DNA of 64,000 bases from Cunninghamella blakesleeana (Eukaryota > Mucoromycota > Mucoromycetes > Mucorales > Cunninghamellaceae). Below the pieces are notes generated by a model. The model was not told where the DNA came from and did no database searches. It was given only the letters and a program-made list of their open reading frames with translations. Both the position numbers and the translations under genes were made by a program. This document shows, one piece after another, positions 50,988 to 63,898 of this stretch. The DNA lies in NCBI GenBank assembly GCA_017871115.1, contig JAFCIZ010000002.1:761001-825000 (forward strand), in the 5' to 3' direction. Numbering within the stretch: the stretch's first letter is position 1; each line of letters starts with the position of its first letter.

Positions 50988-51676
50988 ATGAATTTTACTT
51001 GTGGCTGTTTATATAAAAAACAAACGGAACCTCATTTTAAAAAATCAAAACATTTCGAAGATCTTAGCGCTAGTTTCGCCATCAATGCTAAAAATGAAAA
51101 ACTTGGCGCACAGTAAGTTATAAAATTGTCTCTCCCCTTTATTTTTGTTTGTTTACAATTCTTTCTATTAAACAAAAGAAAAATAAAAATAAAAAGACAA
51201 CTAGGTAATAAAAAATGATTTATTTATTTATTCACTATATCATTACTACTATTACTTTTATTATTTTATAATTATATTATATCTATATAATTCGTAGTTA
51301 TTCATGGCTTGTACAAATGCATAAACTAGTCAATACCAAAGAGCCTTATATTGAAGCAACTTTTGATAATCCAAGTGATCGCTCCCGGCCTATTATTGTA
51401 CCAGCTATTAAAGTAGAAAACCAAGATATTGAAAATAAGTTTCAATATCCAAGGTACTATGTTCTTTCTCCAAACATTGACAACTTGGACTGCGGTTTAT
51501 ATAAAATGAAATTGACGGCTTATTCTGATAAATCCAAATCAAAAGTTCTAGCTGAACATGAAAACGAAATACTATCTCGTATCAATACAACTGAATGTAC
51601 AAAAACAGAATTCATGGAAAAAATGTCAGCTGCTGCAAGGCAAGTTGAACAAGAAGAGTGGAAAAAAGTACAATAG
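50988..51676 (+). CDS. Conserved-looking hypothetical protein (167 aa)
   Basis: I do not recognise this protein. Two exons, 50988-51112 and 51298-51676, total 504 nt, joined at GAQ-HYSWLVQMHKLV. The start MNFTCGCLYKKQTEPHFKKS is the only ATG upstream in frame, and the N-terminal CGC could be lipid-modified or metal-binding. The body (TKEPYIEATFDNPSDRSRPI, YYVLSPNIDNLDCGLYKMKL, TAYSDKSKSK) alternates hydrophobic and polar residues like a beta-sandwich, then ends in a helix (EFMEKMSAAARQVEQEEWKK). It shares a divergent promoter with CCH1, which may only reflect gene packing. The coding call is good because the splice junction restores one continuous frame. Confidence 0.72.
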
Positions 51677-51982
51677 AGTTAAATAGATTTGAAATACATA
51701 TATAATATATACAAATATAGAATAGAATAGAAGACCTTTTTTTTTTCCTATGTATTATTTAATTTATAAATATGTTTTTTTTATATCTTGTTAATAATAT
51801 AATAAATACTTATTTTTGTATCAAAAGATTTAATATTTTTTTTTTCTCAATTTTGATCATTTAATAAAAATCGGATTTCAAAAAATTAAATTTCGGCTCT
51901 TTTTTACTTTTTTTCATTTTTTCAAAAATAATAATAATACTAACAATTTAATAATAATTAAGTTTGATCAACATAAAATACA
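51677..51982. other. Intergenic gap before the sulfotransferase gene
   Basis: AT-rich. It contains AAATTTCGGCTC (about 51889-51900), which is close to the reverse complement of the CCGAAATTT box found in two divergent promoters. No gene is seen. Confidence 0.4.
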
Positions 51983-52939
51983 ATGAAAGTATTAGGAGCA
52001 ACCTATGGAAGAACTGGAACGCAATCACTTGCAGCAGCTTTAGAAATACTTGGGTAAATTAAAATAAACATAACAATAAATCAATATATACAAATATTAT
52101 TTTTGTGTATACATGAGTTTTTTGACGTTTTCATATTTTTCATTTATTCTACCTTATTTTATTTTTTATTTTTGTTTTATCTTACTATATATGTATCTAT
52201 ATATATATATATATATATATATACAGATATAAAACACATTCCATGTTGACAGTAATAACAGATCCAACACAAGATCCTGATGTCTGGATAAAAGCCAAAC
52301 GAGATCCAGATCACCATGATGAATGGGATAAAGTATATGGTAATTATGATGCAGCAGTCGGATGGCCAACAGTGACATTTTATGATGAATTAATAAAAAA
52401 ATACCCTGAAGCAAAAATCATAGTAACTTTAAGAGATGCGGATGATTGGTTTAATCTTATGTTGAATACCATTTTTACACAATGGAATTTTCCTTTGCCT
52501 GTCAATACTCCACAACATTTGAATCATGCAGTTGCTATGCTTAAAATGGTGGTACTAGATGGTCAAACACCTGATCCTTTAGACCCTGAAAAAGATCGTC
52601 CCAAATTTATTAAAATGTATAATGATCATATTGAAAAAGTGAAAAAATCTGTACCAGCTGATAGAATGCTAATAATGGATCTTAATGATGGATGGTAAAA
52701 AAAAAATAGCCAATTAGTAACTTTATAATTGTACATGACATATTGATATAGTCTTTTATTTTATTATTTATTTATTTGAAATAATTCGTCTATGTAGGGA
52801 AAAACTATGTGCATTTTTAGATAAACCTGTCCCTGACACACCATATCCTAGTCTTCATTATGCTGATGATTTTGGAGCCCACTTCTATAAAATATTGGAA
52901 CAACTTAAAGATAATTTAAAAAAAATGGAACATTCTTAA
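51983..52939 (+). CDS. Sulfotransferase-like P-loop protein (Sulfotransfer_4 family)
   Basis: This family resembles PAPS-dependent sulfotransferases and is common, multi-copy and mostly uncharacterised in fungi. Exons 51983-52053, 52227-52694 and 52798-52939 total 681 nt (226 aa), the usual size. The N-terminal phosphosulfate-binding loop is intact: MKVLGATYGRTGTQSLAAAL. Further family features are the THSM segment after the first helix, WPTVTFYDELIKKYPEAKII, the second PAPS-binding strand VTLRDADDWFNLMLNTIF, and the substrate/cofactor region IMDLNDGWEKLCAFLDKPVP. The C-terminal PYPSLHYADDFGAHFY is also usual. Substrate cannot be inferred. Intron 1 ends in a TA microsatellite. Confidence 0.88.
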
Positions 52940-53248
52940 AAAAAACACAGAGTTTTATTTATTTTATTTTTTGACAATAAAATAAATATATATTCATATA
53001 ATAAACAAAAATCTTTTAAAATAACTATTGATATCATTTATAAATTAAAGAGAGTGATGATTAAAAAATAAAAATAAAAATTAATTACAGAATATTTTTT
53101 AAAAAGACATTTAAAAAGAAAAAGAATATATTTTTCATTTTGGTATTTGGTATATTTATATTTATTTAAATATAAAAATAATATTTATGATTTATTAAAT
53201 TTAATTAATTTTAATTTTTTATTTTAATTTATTTATTTACAAAAATAA
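52940..53248. other. Convergent gap, sulfotransferase/CWC22
   Basis: Very AT-rich 3' flanks of two convergent genes. Nothing else is seen. Confidence 0.5.
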
Positions 53249-55372
53249 TCAACGACGACGATCACGACGACGATATCTATCGCGACTACGGCTACGGCTA
53301 CGACTACGGCTACGGCTACTGCTGCCACTACTGCTGTCGCTACCACTACTACTACTGCTGCTATCGCTATCACTATCACTATCGCTGCTGTCGCTGCTGC
53401 TATCACTACTGCTATCACTGCTACTATCATCGCTACTACTATCATCTGATGCATTTCTCTTCATAATTTGTTGTGGAGCTGTACGTAACCATTCTCTTAA
53501 TTCATCCGTTAAAGCACCCAATCCAATACTTGTCCAATAATTAATAGCAAATCTTGTATCTTTAGGATTATTTTTAGGGAACATTCCAGCAAAACTTTCT
53601 TGTAAATCAGGATCATTTAATCTTTCTTTCAATTTTGCGAGCCCCATAGCTTCACTGATTTCTTGGAATAAAATTTTAATAAAAATACGTGATGCTGAGG
53701 TGGTATCATCTTCTGTAAGTCGAATAATAGAAAAACATTCCCATGATAAGGAATCTGAATAAAAGATATGACCAAATAGTTTAGCAATATTACGAAGTCG
53801 GTTGGTTTCAAATCGGTGTACTGTTTCAAAAGTTTCATTGAAGGCAACGATGAAATTTTCTACCCATACCTTGCTCATTTTACAAAACCGTTCAGCCATA
53901 AGACCATAAAACTTGAGGAAAGTTCTTTCTTGAGAACAACATTCAATAATCATATTACAAAGTTCAATCTAAAAAAAAAAAAAAAAAAAATGTTAATAAT
54001 TTTTCAAACAGTATAAATATTAAAACTTAACTTTATTCCGTTATATGTTTTTTTTTTTTTTTTCCTTACCTCTTGTCCTTCAGGAATCTTCAATTGCATT
54101 AATTTATGACAGCATTCTTCAAAGTTGACACTAGACATAATAGTAAGGTATATTTTTCTTCGTAATTCCACTACATCAGCACCAGTTTCATCTCTAATGT
54201 CCATACCTTCATCTTCGCTTTCATCTTCGCTTTCATCACCACTTTCGTCACCACTTTCACCCCCACTTTCATCTGAACCAGATTCATCATCACCACCAAG
54301 AATTTCAGATTTAATAGCGGCATATTTTTCTTCATTTTCTTCATAATCAGGATCAAAATTGAATATATTCAATTCATCTTCCGCGTCTAAATCATCATCA
54401 TCCAAAGCAATATTATGAGTAATTTGATCTTCTTCTTCCACCAAGTCCAATTCAGGCATAATAGGTTGATTATCTTTATATTTGTCTTTGCGTACTTGGA
54501 AAAGAACTTCAATCATATATTGTACACGTTTATCGATATTGCCTTCGTGCAAAATGGTACGGAATAATTCATAGAGAGCATTATTTCCTTTAGGTGAAAC
54601 GACAGCTAAATGAGCTCCCACTTCACGCATAAATCCTACTGCTATTTCAACTGAATCATCTGTTGGTCGTTCTAACATTAAAAATAACATTTGTAATGCT
54701 AAGATTTCATGAACTACTAATTGATTAGTTAAATGGGCAATAAATTTACAGATAGCTAAACAGACAGTCTATTTAATAGATATTAAAAAGAGATAAGAAA
54801 ACATATGAGATGATTAATATTTAATATAAATTTCATAATTATTATTATTATTATTATTATTTATCCATAAATAATGTGTTTAACAGTTTTCAAGAAAGAA
54901 AAAAACTACTATATATATTACTTACTTTGTCATTCCGACGAAAAGCACGACGAAACTGTACCACTAATCTTGTTACAAGAAGACCACCTAAAGAAGGAAG
55001 TTTTGTATTGATTACTGAAACCGCCGCAGCATAAATAGGAGTGAAAGGGACACTTGCACTTTGAGCCTTCATAATACTTTTACAAAATAATCCACGACCA
55101 CGAACAAGATTTTCACCGAATAGTTCAGGAATGATCATCTTAATATTTGCTACATTAATTTTATTAATCAAACCATTAATTGATTTCTTTAATGCTTCCC
55201 AAGTCATGCGTTGATAGGCTTCACTTGATTTATCATTAAGGTTTTGTTGTAACTGACGTAAACGATGAGGTGGGATATAAACACCACCTCCACGAGAAAA
55301 CTTTAAAGCATCAGTTGGATCTTGAGATGAATCTAATTTACGTTTTTTTGAAGCCACTTCTATTTCAGCCAT
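53249..55372 (-). CDS. CWC22: Cwc22 spliceosome factor (MIF4G + MA3)
   Basis: Cwc22 (nucampholin) is an essential splicing factor that recruits eIF4A3 for exon-junction complex assembly in metazoa and aids Prp2 action in yeast. Exons 54926-55372, 54070-54768 and 53249-53968 total 1866 nt (621 aa). The N-terminus ends in GGVYIPPHRLRQLQ, typical of the family. The MIF4G domain follows: WEALKKSINGLINKINVANI, ELFGENLVRGRGLFCKSIMK, LVVQFRRAFRRNDK. Then comes an acidic linker (DESGDESEDESEDEG). The MA3 domain holds LRRKIYLTIMSSVNFEECCH, YGLMAERFCKMSKVWVENF and FPKNNPKDTRFAINYWTSIG. The C-terminal tail is a low-complexity DSSSDSS run followed by RSRSRSR and RDRRR, an RS-like domain shared with animal and plant orthologues but lacking in baker's yeast. 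Divergently transcribed from CENP-T. Confidence 0.95.
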
Positions 55373-55457
55373 ATTTTTTATTTTGGTGTTTTTTAATATC
55401 TATTTATTATATTAAATTAAAAATAAAAAATAAAAAAAAGATGGATAATGGTAACAA

Positions 55458-55495
<38 letters not shown>

Positions 55496-55726
55496 ATTGA
55501 CTGAAAAAGAAAAAAAAAAAGAATTAGGAAGAGAAAGAAAGAAATAGGAAAGAGAGAAAAAAAAAATAAATAGAAAATCAATCTCCGAAATTTTGGATTT
55601 TTTTTTGCCGGCTCATCCAATTTTTTTAAAAAATTTAAAACCCACCATTTTTTTCTACCCTCTTCATTTTTTAATAAAAAAAAATTATAAAACTATATAT
55701 ACAAATACATATATATATTATACCTA
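55373..55726. promoter_or_regulatory. Divergent promoter CWC22 / CENP-T
   Basis: 354 nt. It contains a TA repeat (about 55459-55497), ATCTCCGAAATTTT at 55581-55594 (identical 12-mer CTCCGAAATTTT in the CCH1 divergent promoter), then GCCGGCTCATCC and AAACCCACC. Promoter role is inferred. Confidence 0.45.
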
Positions 55727-57704
55727 ATGGATAAACCTGATTACAATGATATACTTACAAGAAAACGCCATTTTGAATTAAAGTTTTCACGATTAAAAAG
55801 AAGAGAATCACCTGAATCACCAATCAAAACAGAAGATGATTTTCGTACAAAACGCAAAAGAAATTATGATAGTAGTTTATCACAACAAGGATCTACTAGT
55901 GATTTGTCTTATATAACTTATAAAAGCAACACCAACTTTACACTCATTGAAACGCAATCTCAATCTTCACAATATAAAAAATATTATCAACAACAACAAA
56001 TGGATACTAGAGTCCCGTCACAATCTATTACAACAAATAAAGATTCACACTCGACAAGAATGAATGATCAATTAAATAGAAACACTTCTACTACTCAGTT
56101 TATAAATAACCCAATAAATAATAAAGTAACATTTGATCATATCCCTTCACTGCGACCATCACATTCTATTACTACAACTACAACTACTAGTAATAATCCT
56201 ACTTCTTTACCTTCCCTAGCACCTTCAACTCCCTTTATACTTACTACACCACAGCATCTAAATGCGTCTACTACATTACAACATGCATATGAATCTAGTT
56301 CATTAAATACTAATTATCACCATAAAGATCAGCAACAACAGCAGCAAATGTCAGGATCTACAACCATTTCAAAAAAAGGTATTGATTTTATTGATTTTGA
56401 ATTTGAAGTAAAAAGAAAACCAGCTATACCAGCAGCAACACCAACATCAACAAACTATAATATCAAAACTTCATCATCAACTATCTATAACGAAAAAGAA
56501 AAAGAAAAAGGAGATTTAGCATCATCACTATCGCCATTAAAAGGCGTTTATGATACCAAAAAGGATGAAAGAAGAATCAACCAAAATAATGTTGATGACA
56601 TCAGTAATGATAATGACGACGATTTTAATGATAAATATAAGTCTGACAATGGCAATAATAGTGATATCTCTATCCTTGCTGACCATAACGATACCTTCCA
56701 TCATCAAATAACATCTAAATCACTTATATTCTCAAAGTACGATCATACTTCTCACATAATGAAAAAAAAATCACTCTCCATCCCTAATAAAGCGCAACCA
56801 ACAACAAAAACAGTGGCAAAAGATTTAATATCGCCCTCACCTACTCATAACAATAATAAAAAATCACCACCATTAAATGTTTTGCACGATATATCTGTGA
56901 ATGAAAAAATAACCAATTTAGAGGATCTTCAGATTAACGATAACGATAATGAAAATGATTACAATGAAATTGACTTTGATTATAATGAGAATAACGATAC
57001 ACATGTAGAGGATGACAAGTCTATTCATGAAAACATTTCTGCTCGTGGTGATATTTCTACTAATGATAACATATCTGCCCGCGACGATATATCCGCTCAT
57101 ACTAATACATTCACTCATAATGACGAACAGGATAACGCTCTCCATTACAAAACAACATCTTCTCAATCATCTGCATCTTCAAAGAGCGATCATTCTTCTC
57201 ACACAACTAAAAAAAAACTACTTTCTATCTCTAAGAAAACACCATTAACAAAATCAAAAGAGAAATCAGTTTTAATAGCAAATAATAACGATAAAGCAAC
57301 AGCATCTACTAGCAAATTATCAAAAAATAATCATTCACCTCTTGAAGAACTATTTGATCAAAGGTAATAGAATCAGTTACCGAGCCTTTCATAATCTTAA
57401 CGATTATTATTATTATTATAAACTCTTATTATCCATAGTTATTTATTACATTCATTTTATTATATGCAATTAAAAAAAAAGTAGTATGGCCTCGGATTTA
57501 GAACAAGAAAGTGATGAGTAATAACTATTTATTATACAATAACAATAGTAAGGGTAATACCAATGAAATACTAATATATAAATGTATACTGCATTTTATT
57601 TTATTTATATTAAAATGGTCAATAGAAACTATCAGCCTTTAGATCAAAATGCAAATATGTCAATAGCATTACTACAATCATCTGATTCAACTCCATCGTA
57701 ATAC

Positions 57705-57755
<51 letters not shown>

Positions 57756-57955
57756 CATCTATTTATATCAAGAAAACGTTTCTAAATAGTATATAATTAT
57801 ATATTATTTTATTTTTATGTAGTAAAAGTAAAAAATCGCTTCCTTCCTATATATTAAAAGATATGTTTTTATCAAACACTAATGTAAAAATTAGTCGGAC
57901 TGGCCCAACAATTCTCGAAAAAATGTAAGATTGAATAAATAAATAGACACACACG

Positions 57956-57996
<41 letters not shown>

Positions 57997-58433
57997 GTCT
58001 ATTTATATAAAAATAGTATAAACTAACTATATCAACATCATCGTCATCTTTTCTTTTTTTTTCTCTCTATTTTAGATCAGATACTTATTTAAAACAACTA
58101 TGCCATGACTTGGAAACTTATGCCGATCATGCCGGGCGAAACGAAATCACTTCAGACGATTTGGAATTACTGATGCTTAGGTAACACGATCCCTATTTTT
58201 AGCTTATTTTTTAAAAAATAAAAATAAAAAAGTGATGTAAACATTAAAAGAATAGTAACTATAAACATTTTACTCAATTTATCTTTTTACTAACTTTATG
58301 CTAATAATATAGACAAAGGTTAATAACAGATAATAAAAGTTTAGAAGCATTAGCTCATGAAAATTTACCAAGGGAATTATGGGATGAAATATGTGTATCA
58401 GCTTTAGCAGATAATTATCTTTATCCAACTTGA
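55727..58433 (+). CDS. CENP-T kinetochore histone-fold protein
   Basis: CENP-T (Cnn1 in yeast) links centromeric DNA to the Ndc80 complex: its C-terminal histone fold pairs with CENP-W, and its long N-terminal arm binds Ndc80. Six exons, 55727-57363, 57482-57517, 57626-57698, 57833-57924, 58076-58180 and 58313-58433, total 2064 nt (687 aa). The C-terminal 90 residues are diagnostic: SDTYLKQLCHDLETYADHAG, RNEITSDDLELLMLRQRLIT, NKSLEALAHENLPRELWDEI, matching the CENP-T histone fold (animal: EDLEAYAEHAGRK, DVELLMRRQGLV, LPMEYR). The first exon is a 545-residue disordered arm rich in Ser/Thr/Asn. It contains two diverged copies of an SK-(Y/S)-DH-(T/S)-SH-x3-KK element (about residues 335-352 and 484-500) and an NISARGDIS/NISARDDIS repeat. 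I did not identify an Ndc80-binding helix with confidence, though residues 5-25 (DYNDILTRKRHFELKF) are a candidate. Confidence 0.87.
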
Positions 58434-58742
58434 AAAAACTTTATTGAATAAAAAATATATAAATAAATATAAACACAAAAAAAAAAAGAAGTGAAAGAAA
58501 GGTATTTTATTTGTTTATTAAACAATATTCGGAAATAACATTATTCTTAATGCGTAAGGGGTAAATGGAGCTTTTTTTTTATATATATAAAAAAAAAAAA
58601 AAAAAAAAACTATTTTACAATAAAATGAGATGATGAAAATAAATAGAAATATATAATAATAGTAATAGTAAAAAAAAAAAAAAAAATAGGGATAATTACA
58701 TAAAAATACAAATAATAAATAAATAAACATATAAGCAATAAA
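58434..58742. other. Convergent gap after CENP-T
   Basis: AT-rich with several poly-A tracts (for example 58590-58609 and 58670-58686). No gene is seen. Confidence 0.5.
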
Positions 58743-59180
58743 TTAATGATTTTTAATAATCAATTGTTTTAATTGTAGAAAAGAACGAGATATTTTTGAA
58801 CGAGTGGATGATGAAGATGAAGAAAAATTAGGATGAAAGCTTGGAGTAGATAAACTATGAGACGAGTAAATTGAAGAATCTGTGGAAGATGAAGAAACCC
58901 AAGAAGTTCTTTGTTGTGGCTGCTGTTGATGATGATGATGATGATGATGACCCATGGTGACCTTGATTTTTTGCTTTAATTTTTGTGTTTTACTCATTGG
59001 TATAATTAAAATAGGATCCTCAGCTAAATCTAAATCCAATTGCGACTCATCCCACCATGTATGACTTGGTTGAATAGATGATGTATTGGATTCTCTTTTA
59101 TGGTGTAAAGTAGTATTGTTATTGTTAGGTGAAAGGTCGTTAGATTCTGATATTGATGTTAAACCAAAAGTATTTGACAT
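58743..59180 (-). CDS. Hypothetical Ser/His-rich protein (145 aa)
   Basis: Unrecognised single-exon gene. The N-terminal half is polar. The centre has a structured-looking core (HTWWDESQLDLDLAEDPILI, IPMSKTQKLKQKIKVTMG), then a run of seven His and a Gln-rich stretch. The C-terminal half is Ser-rich and ends in a basic helix (STRSKISRSFLQLKQLIIKN). The WWDE core and the continuous frame through low-complexity sequence support a real gene. A linear docking or regulatory peptide is possible. There is no membrane segment or signal peptide. Expression evidence would decide it. Confidence 0.6.
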   Translation of the reverse strand: MSNTFGLTSISESNDLSPNNNNTTLHHKRESNTSSIQPSHTWWDESQLDLDLAEDPILIIPMSKTQKLKQKIKVTMGHHHHHHHQQQPQQRTSWVSSSSTDSSIYSSHSLSTPSFHPNFSSSSSSTRSKISRSFLQLKQLIIKNH

Positions 59181-59836
59181 ATTGATTGATAAATTTTTAT
59201 ATAAAAGACGGGCGATAGCTTATTTTAGTTAATGTTGATACGTATTAAAATAAAATTAAAAAGTTTGAAGAAATTAAAAAAAAAGGGAAGAAAAGAAAGA
59301 AAAAGAAAGTGGAAAAAAGGCAAAATATATATAACAGAAAAAAAAAAAATAAGCACAGCCAAAAAAGGAAATTAAGAAAAAATAGAAACTCATTATTTTC
59401 TTTATTGAAATTTGAACCTTTTTTTATAAAGTAATACGTAAATTCTATATATGTGAGCCATTTTAGAATATTTATATTTTCTATAAAAAAAATACAATGA
59501 TCATGTACGTAATACATTATCACAATCACTATTTTACAATATAAAAATGATTTTACATACACATTTGTATATATTTTAACTTGTAAAATATTCCCCTTTA
59601 AAATGACTTTTTAAGCAAAACTTTTTTTTTTTGCAAACTTTAAAAAAAAAATTCAGCACCGCTCTATTTTTTTTCTTTTCCTTCTACCATTATTAAATTT
59701 ACCCGGTTCATTTATTTTCTTTCTCCTCTTACAATATTATTTGTTCAAAATAAAAATTTGATTCTCCTCTTTTTTTCAACTTCGTCTTCCCCCTCCTTCC
59801 TTAATTATATGTACTTCCTCCTCCTTTGATAATATC
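59181..59836. other. Divergent promoter region, hypothetical / ArfGAP
   Basis: 656 nt, AT-rich, with pyrimidine-rich blocks approaching the ArfGAP ATG (59740-59826: TTCTCCTCTTTTTTTC, CTTCCCCCTCCTTCC). A minus-strand 105-codon ORF over it is Phe/Ile-rich noise and is not called. Confidence 0.4.
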
Positions 59837-61155
<1,319 letters not shown>

Positions 61156-61490
61156 ACCATTTCTATCATTATTTATTTATTTTGTTTTTAAGCTTCATGA
61201 TTGATACCATTACGTCATAGTTTGGATTTTAAACATTTTTTTGCAACCGTTTCTAAATATAGACTTTTCTTTTCTTTCCTTTATTATTTGTTATTCTTTT
61301 TATACAAAAAATTATGATGAAATATAAAAATGAACAAATAAAAAAAGTAAAATACGGCAATGCATAAAAAAATTATAATTCTAAGAAAATTAACTTTCTT
61401 CATTTTTTAAAATTCCGCCAAAATACGCGACTCGCGAATTTTTTTTTTCTCCACTTGTTTCTTTAAATTTTTTTTTAAAAAATATATATT
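61156..61490. other. ArfGAP 3' flank and DPB2 promoter
   Basis: 335 nt. The first part is AT-rich 3' flank. The last 80 nt contain a compact GC-bearing element described separately. Confidence 0.5.
61412..61438 (+). promoter_or_regulatory. E2F/MCB-like cell-cycle element upstream of DPB2
   Basis: CCGCCAAAATACGCGACTCG and then CGAA. TTTTGGCGG (reverse strand) resembles an E2F site, and ACGCGA and TCGCGA resemble MCB/SCB cores. They lie 53-79 nt before the ATG of a DNA replication gene. Known biology (E2F and MBF drive G1/S replication genes) makes this plausible; binding is inferred. Confidence 0.55.
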
Positions 61491-63898
61491 ATGGTTCCTA
61501 GAAAAATATCAAGAACAATTTACCTTTTTTTCACTAAACAGCATGGACTTCATTTACAAACGGATACTGTACGTTATTTAGAGGATTTATTAAAAGCTGA
61601 TGACAATTACACCGAAACTTTAGATAAAATAGTTAAAACATATAAAAAAATAAACGAAGGTAAAATAACAATATTGATAATCAAATCTAATAATAATCAT
61701 AATAATAAAACTATTAAAACCTTACATAAATACATACATATATATATATATATATATTATAATATATAGATAAAGCGGCCGTTATTGTAGATAAAGCTTC
61801 GATAGAAAATGTAGTAGCCATCATACAAACAGAACAGCAACAAAAACTAAAAATAACACCTTTTCAACAAGATACACTTCAAAGTTCTTTACAAGATATG
61901 TCTATTAATGAACCATCGGAACCTATAGATCTTGATCAACAGATTCATGTTATTGATGCTTTTAATATGCCAAGATTACATTTTGATTATCATAGAAAAG
62001 CCTTTGTAGCGTAAAAAAAATGAAAAATGAAAAATTAGGATATAGGAAAAAAAAAAAATAGATATGAAATTGATCTCTTTAACGCTATTTACTTATTATT
62101 CTTCTTATCTTTATTACTATTACTACTACTATTACTACCACTATCACTATATGAAATTTAGATCAACCAAACCAACCTCATTATTCGGTACAGCAACGGA
62201 TAAAGCAGAAATGTTTCTTGATAGATTAAATTTAGTAAAACAACGACTTTTAAGGAATGAACGATTTTCACCTACATCAATGCATATAGATAGAGAAGCT
62301 TATATCAAAGTAAACTAAACGAGATAGAAATACATATATAAAGGATAAAGAAGGAATGGATGGTATAGAACAATTCAATATTAATGAATATAATTTTAGA
62401 TTACACCCATCAAAGCTTTATTAGGTCAGGATGGTGATAACTTTACATTATTCGGCATGCTTACACAATTAGAAGAAGGAAAAATATTTTTGGAAGATGA
62501 AGATGCCAATATTCAATTAAATTTATCCTCGGCAGTAAGTTATATATATATTTGAAAACGAAAAATGAAAAAAAGAGAGAAAAAATCACATCTATTTTAA
62601 TTTTAAAAACCATTATTTATTATTAATAATAACGATATTATTATAGGAATTTGATTCTGGTTTATTTACAGATGGTACTTTTGTCATAGTTAATGGAAAT
62701 TACCATGGGGAATATATATTTCATGCTAAATCAATTAGCTTACCACCTACTGAACGACGTGAGATTACAGAGTAAGCTAAAATAAATTGAATATATATTT
62801 ATATATTTATATATTTAAAATAAATAAAAACTCACGATTATTTTTATATCAATCTACTATATCTATATATTTTTTATTTCTCTTTTTTAGTTCTCTATTT
62901 TCACATGTTGATTTTAATGGCCTTCCAAAATCATTAGTTGATGATGTAAAAAAAAATAATATATTTAATATATATAACGAATATAAGCTTATTCTATTGA
63001 TCATGACTATTAATATTTTTTATTTTATTTTATCTTACTATTGAAAAAAAAAAAGACCAGGTTAAATGAAGCATTAATGGAAAATAATAATATATTTTTT
63101 GTCATATTGTCTGACGTTTTCTTGGATCAACCTAAAGTAAGGAATAGTATTTAACTTGGTCTATTCATTCAATATATATATATGTTCATATAACTATAAC
63201 TAATATTCATATTGTTTTAATATTATGATTTATCTTATTAAGGTAATAAATGGATTACGAACAATATTCCATAGATACGAAACAAACAAACAATTACCAT
63301 TTGCATTTATTCTTATTGGAAATTTTTCAAGTGAAAATCATACATATATGGGACTAGAATCCGATCAATATGCTGGTAAGAATTATAATAATAATAATAA
63401 AATTAGTAAATATAATAAATATAAATAACTATTTAATTATCATAATCATAACAATATATATATATATATATTTGGTTTTTTTATATGGTAACTAGAAAAT
63501 TTTTCAGCGTTCGCAGACGTCATTTCTGAATATCCTGATATATCTGAACATTCCCATTTTATATTTGTCCCTGGTTCTCGCGATCCATGGGGAGGAGACC
63601 TTTTGCCTCAACCACCTATTCCACCTATTTTTACCAAACGCATATTGCAAAAATTAAAGAGATCTTATTTTGCTACAAATCCGTGCAGGTAAATATTATA
63701 TAAAAGAATATAATGAATGGTTTATATAGATACTCATCAATCTTTTTTTATCTTTAATCTTTTATTTCCTTTTAAAAAATTAGAATCCGTTTTTGTACTC
63801 AAGATATATTGATCTATCGAGAAGATATATTAAGCAAACTATGGCGTAATGCTTTATTGAACCCTAACACTGCTATGGAACCTAATCCAGTCATTCAT
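61491..63898 (+). CDS. DPB2: DNA polymerase epsilon subunit B (Dpb2/POLE2), 3' end outside the window
   Basis: Dpb2 is the essential B-subunit of the leading-strand polymerase and helps load GINS/CMG. Ten exons are visible: 61491-61659, 61770-62010, 62162-62309, 62400-62534, 62647-62771, 62891-62945, 63056-63136, 63243-63375, 63496-63688 and 63784-63898. All phases agree. The last donor (ATTCAT, then GTACGT) leads out of the window. The N-terminal domain (RKISRTIYLFFTKQHGLHLQ, YLEDLL) is the four-helix Dpb2NT that binds the CMG helicase. Then HVIDAFNMPRLHFDYHRKAF and SLFGTATDKAEMFLDRLN match POLE2. The OB fold (PIKALLGQDGDNFTLFGMLT) and the inactive phosphoesterase domain follow (FVILSDVFLDQPKV, PFAFILIGNFSSE, HFIFVPGSRDPWGGDLLPQP). 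Identification is secure. Confidence 0.95.

Noticed and set aside
53233..53454. Ala/Val-rich minus-strand ORF over the CWC22 tail
   Set aside because: Out-of-frame shadow of the DSSS/RSRS low-complexity codons of CWC22.
59245..59562. Phe/Leu-rich minus ORF upstream of the ArfGAP
   Set aside because: Translation of poly-A/GA-rich promoter DNA; no domain and no consistent splicing.
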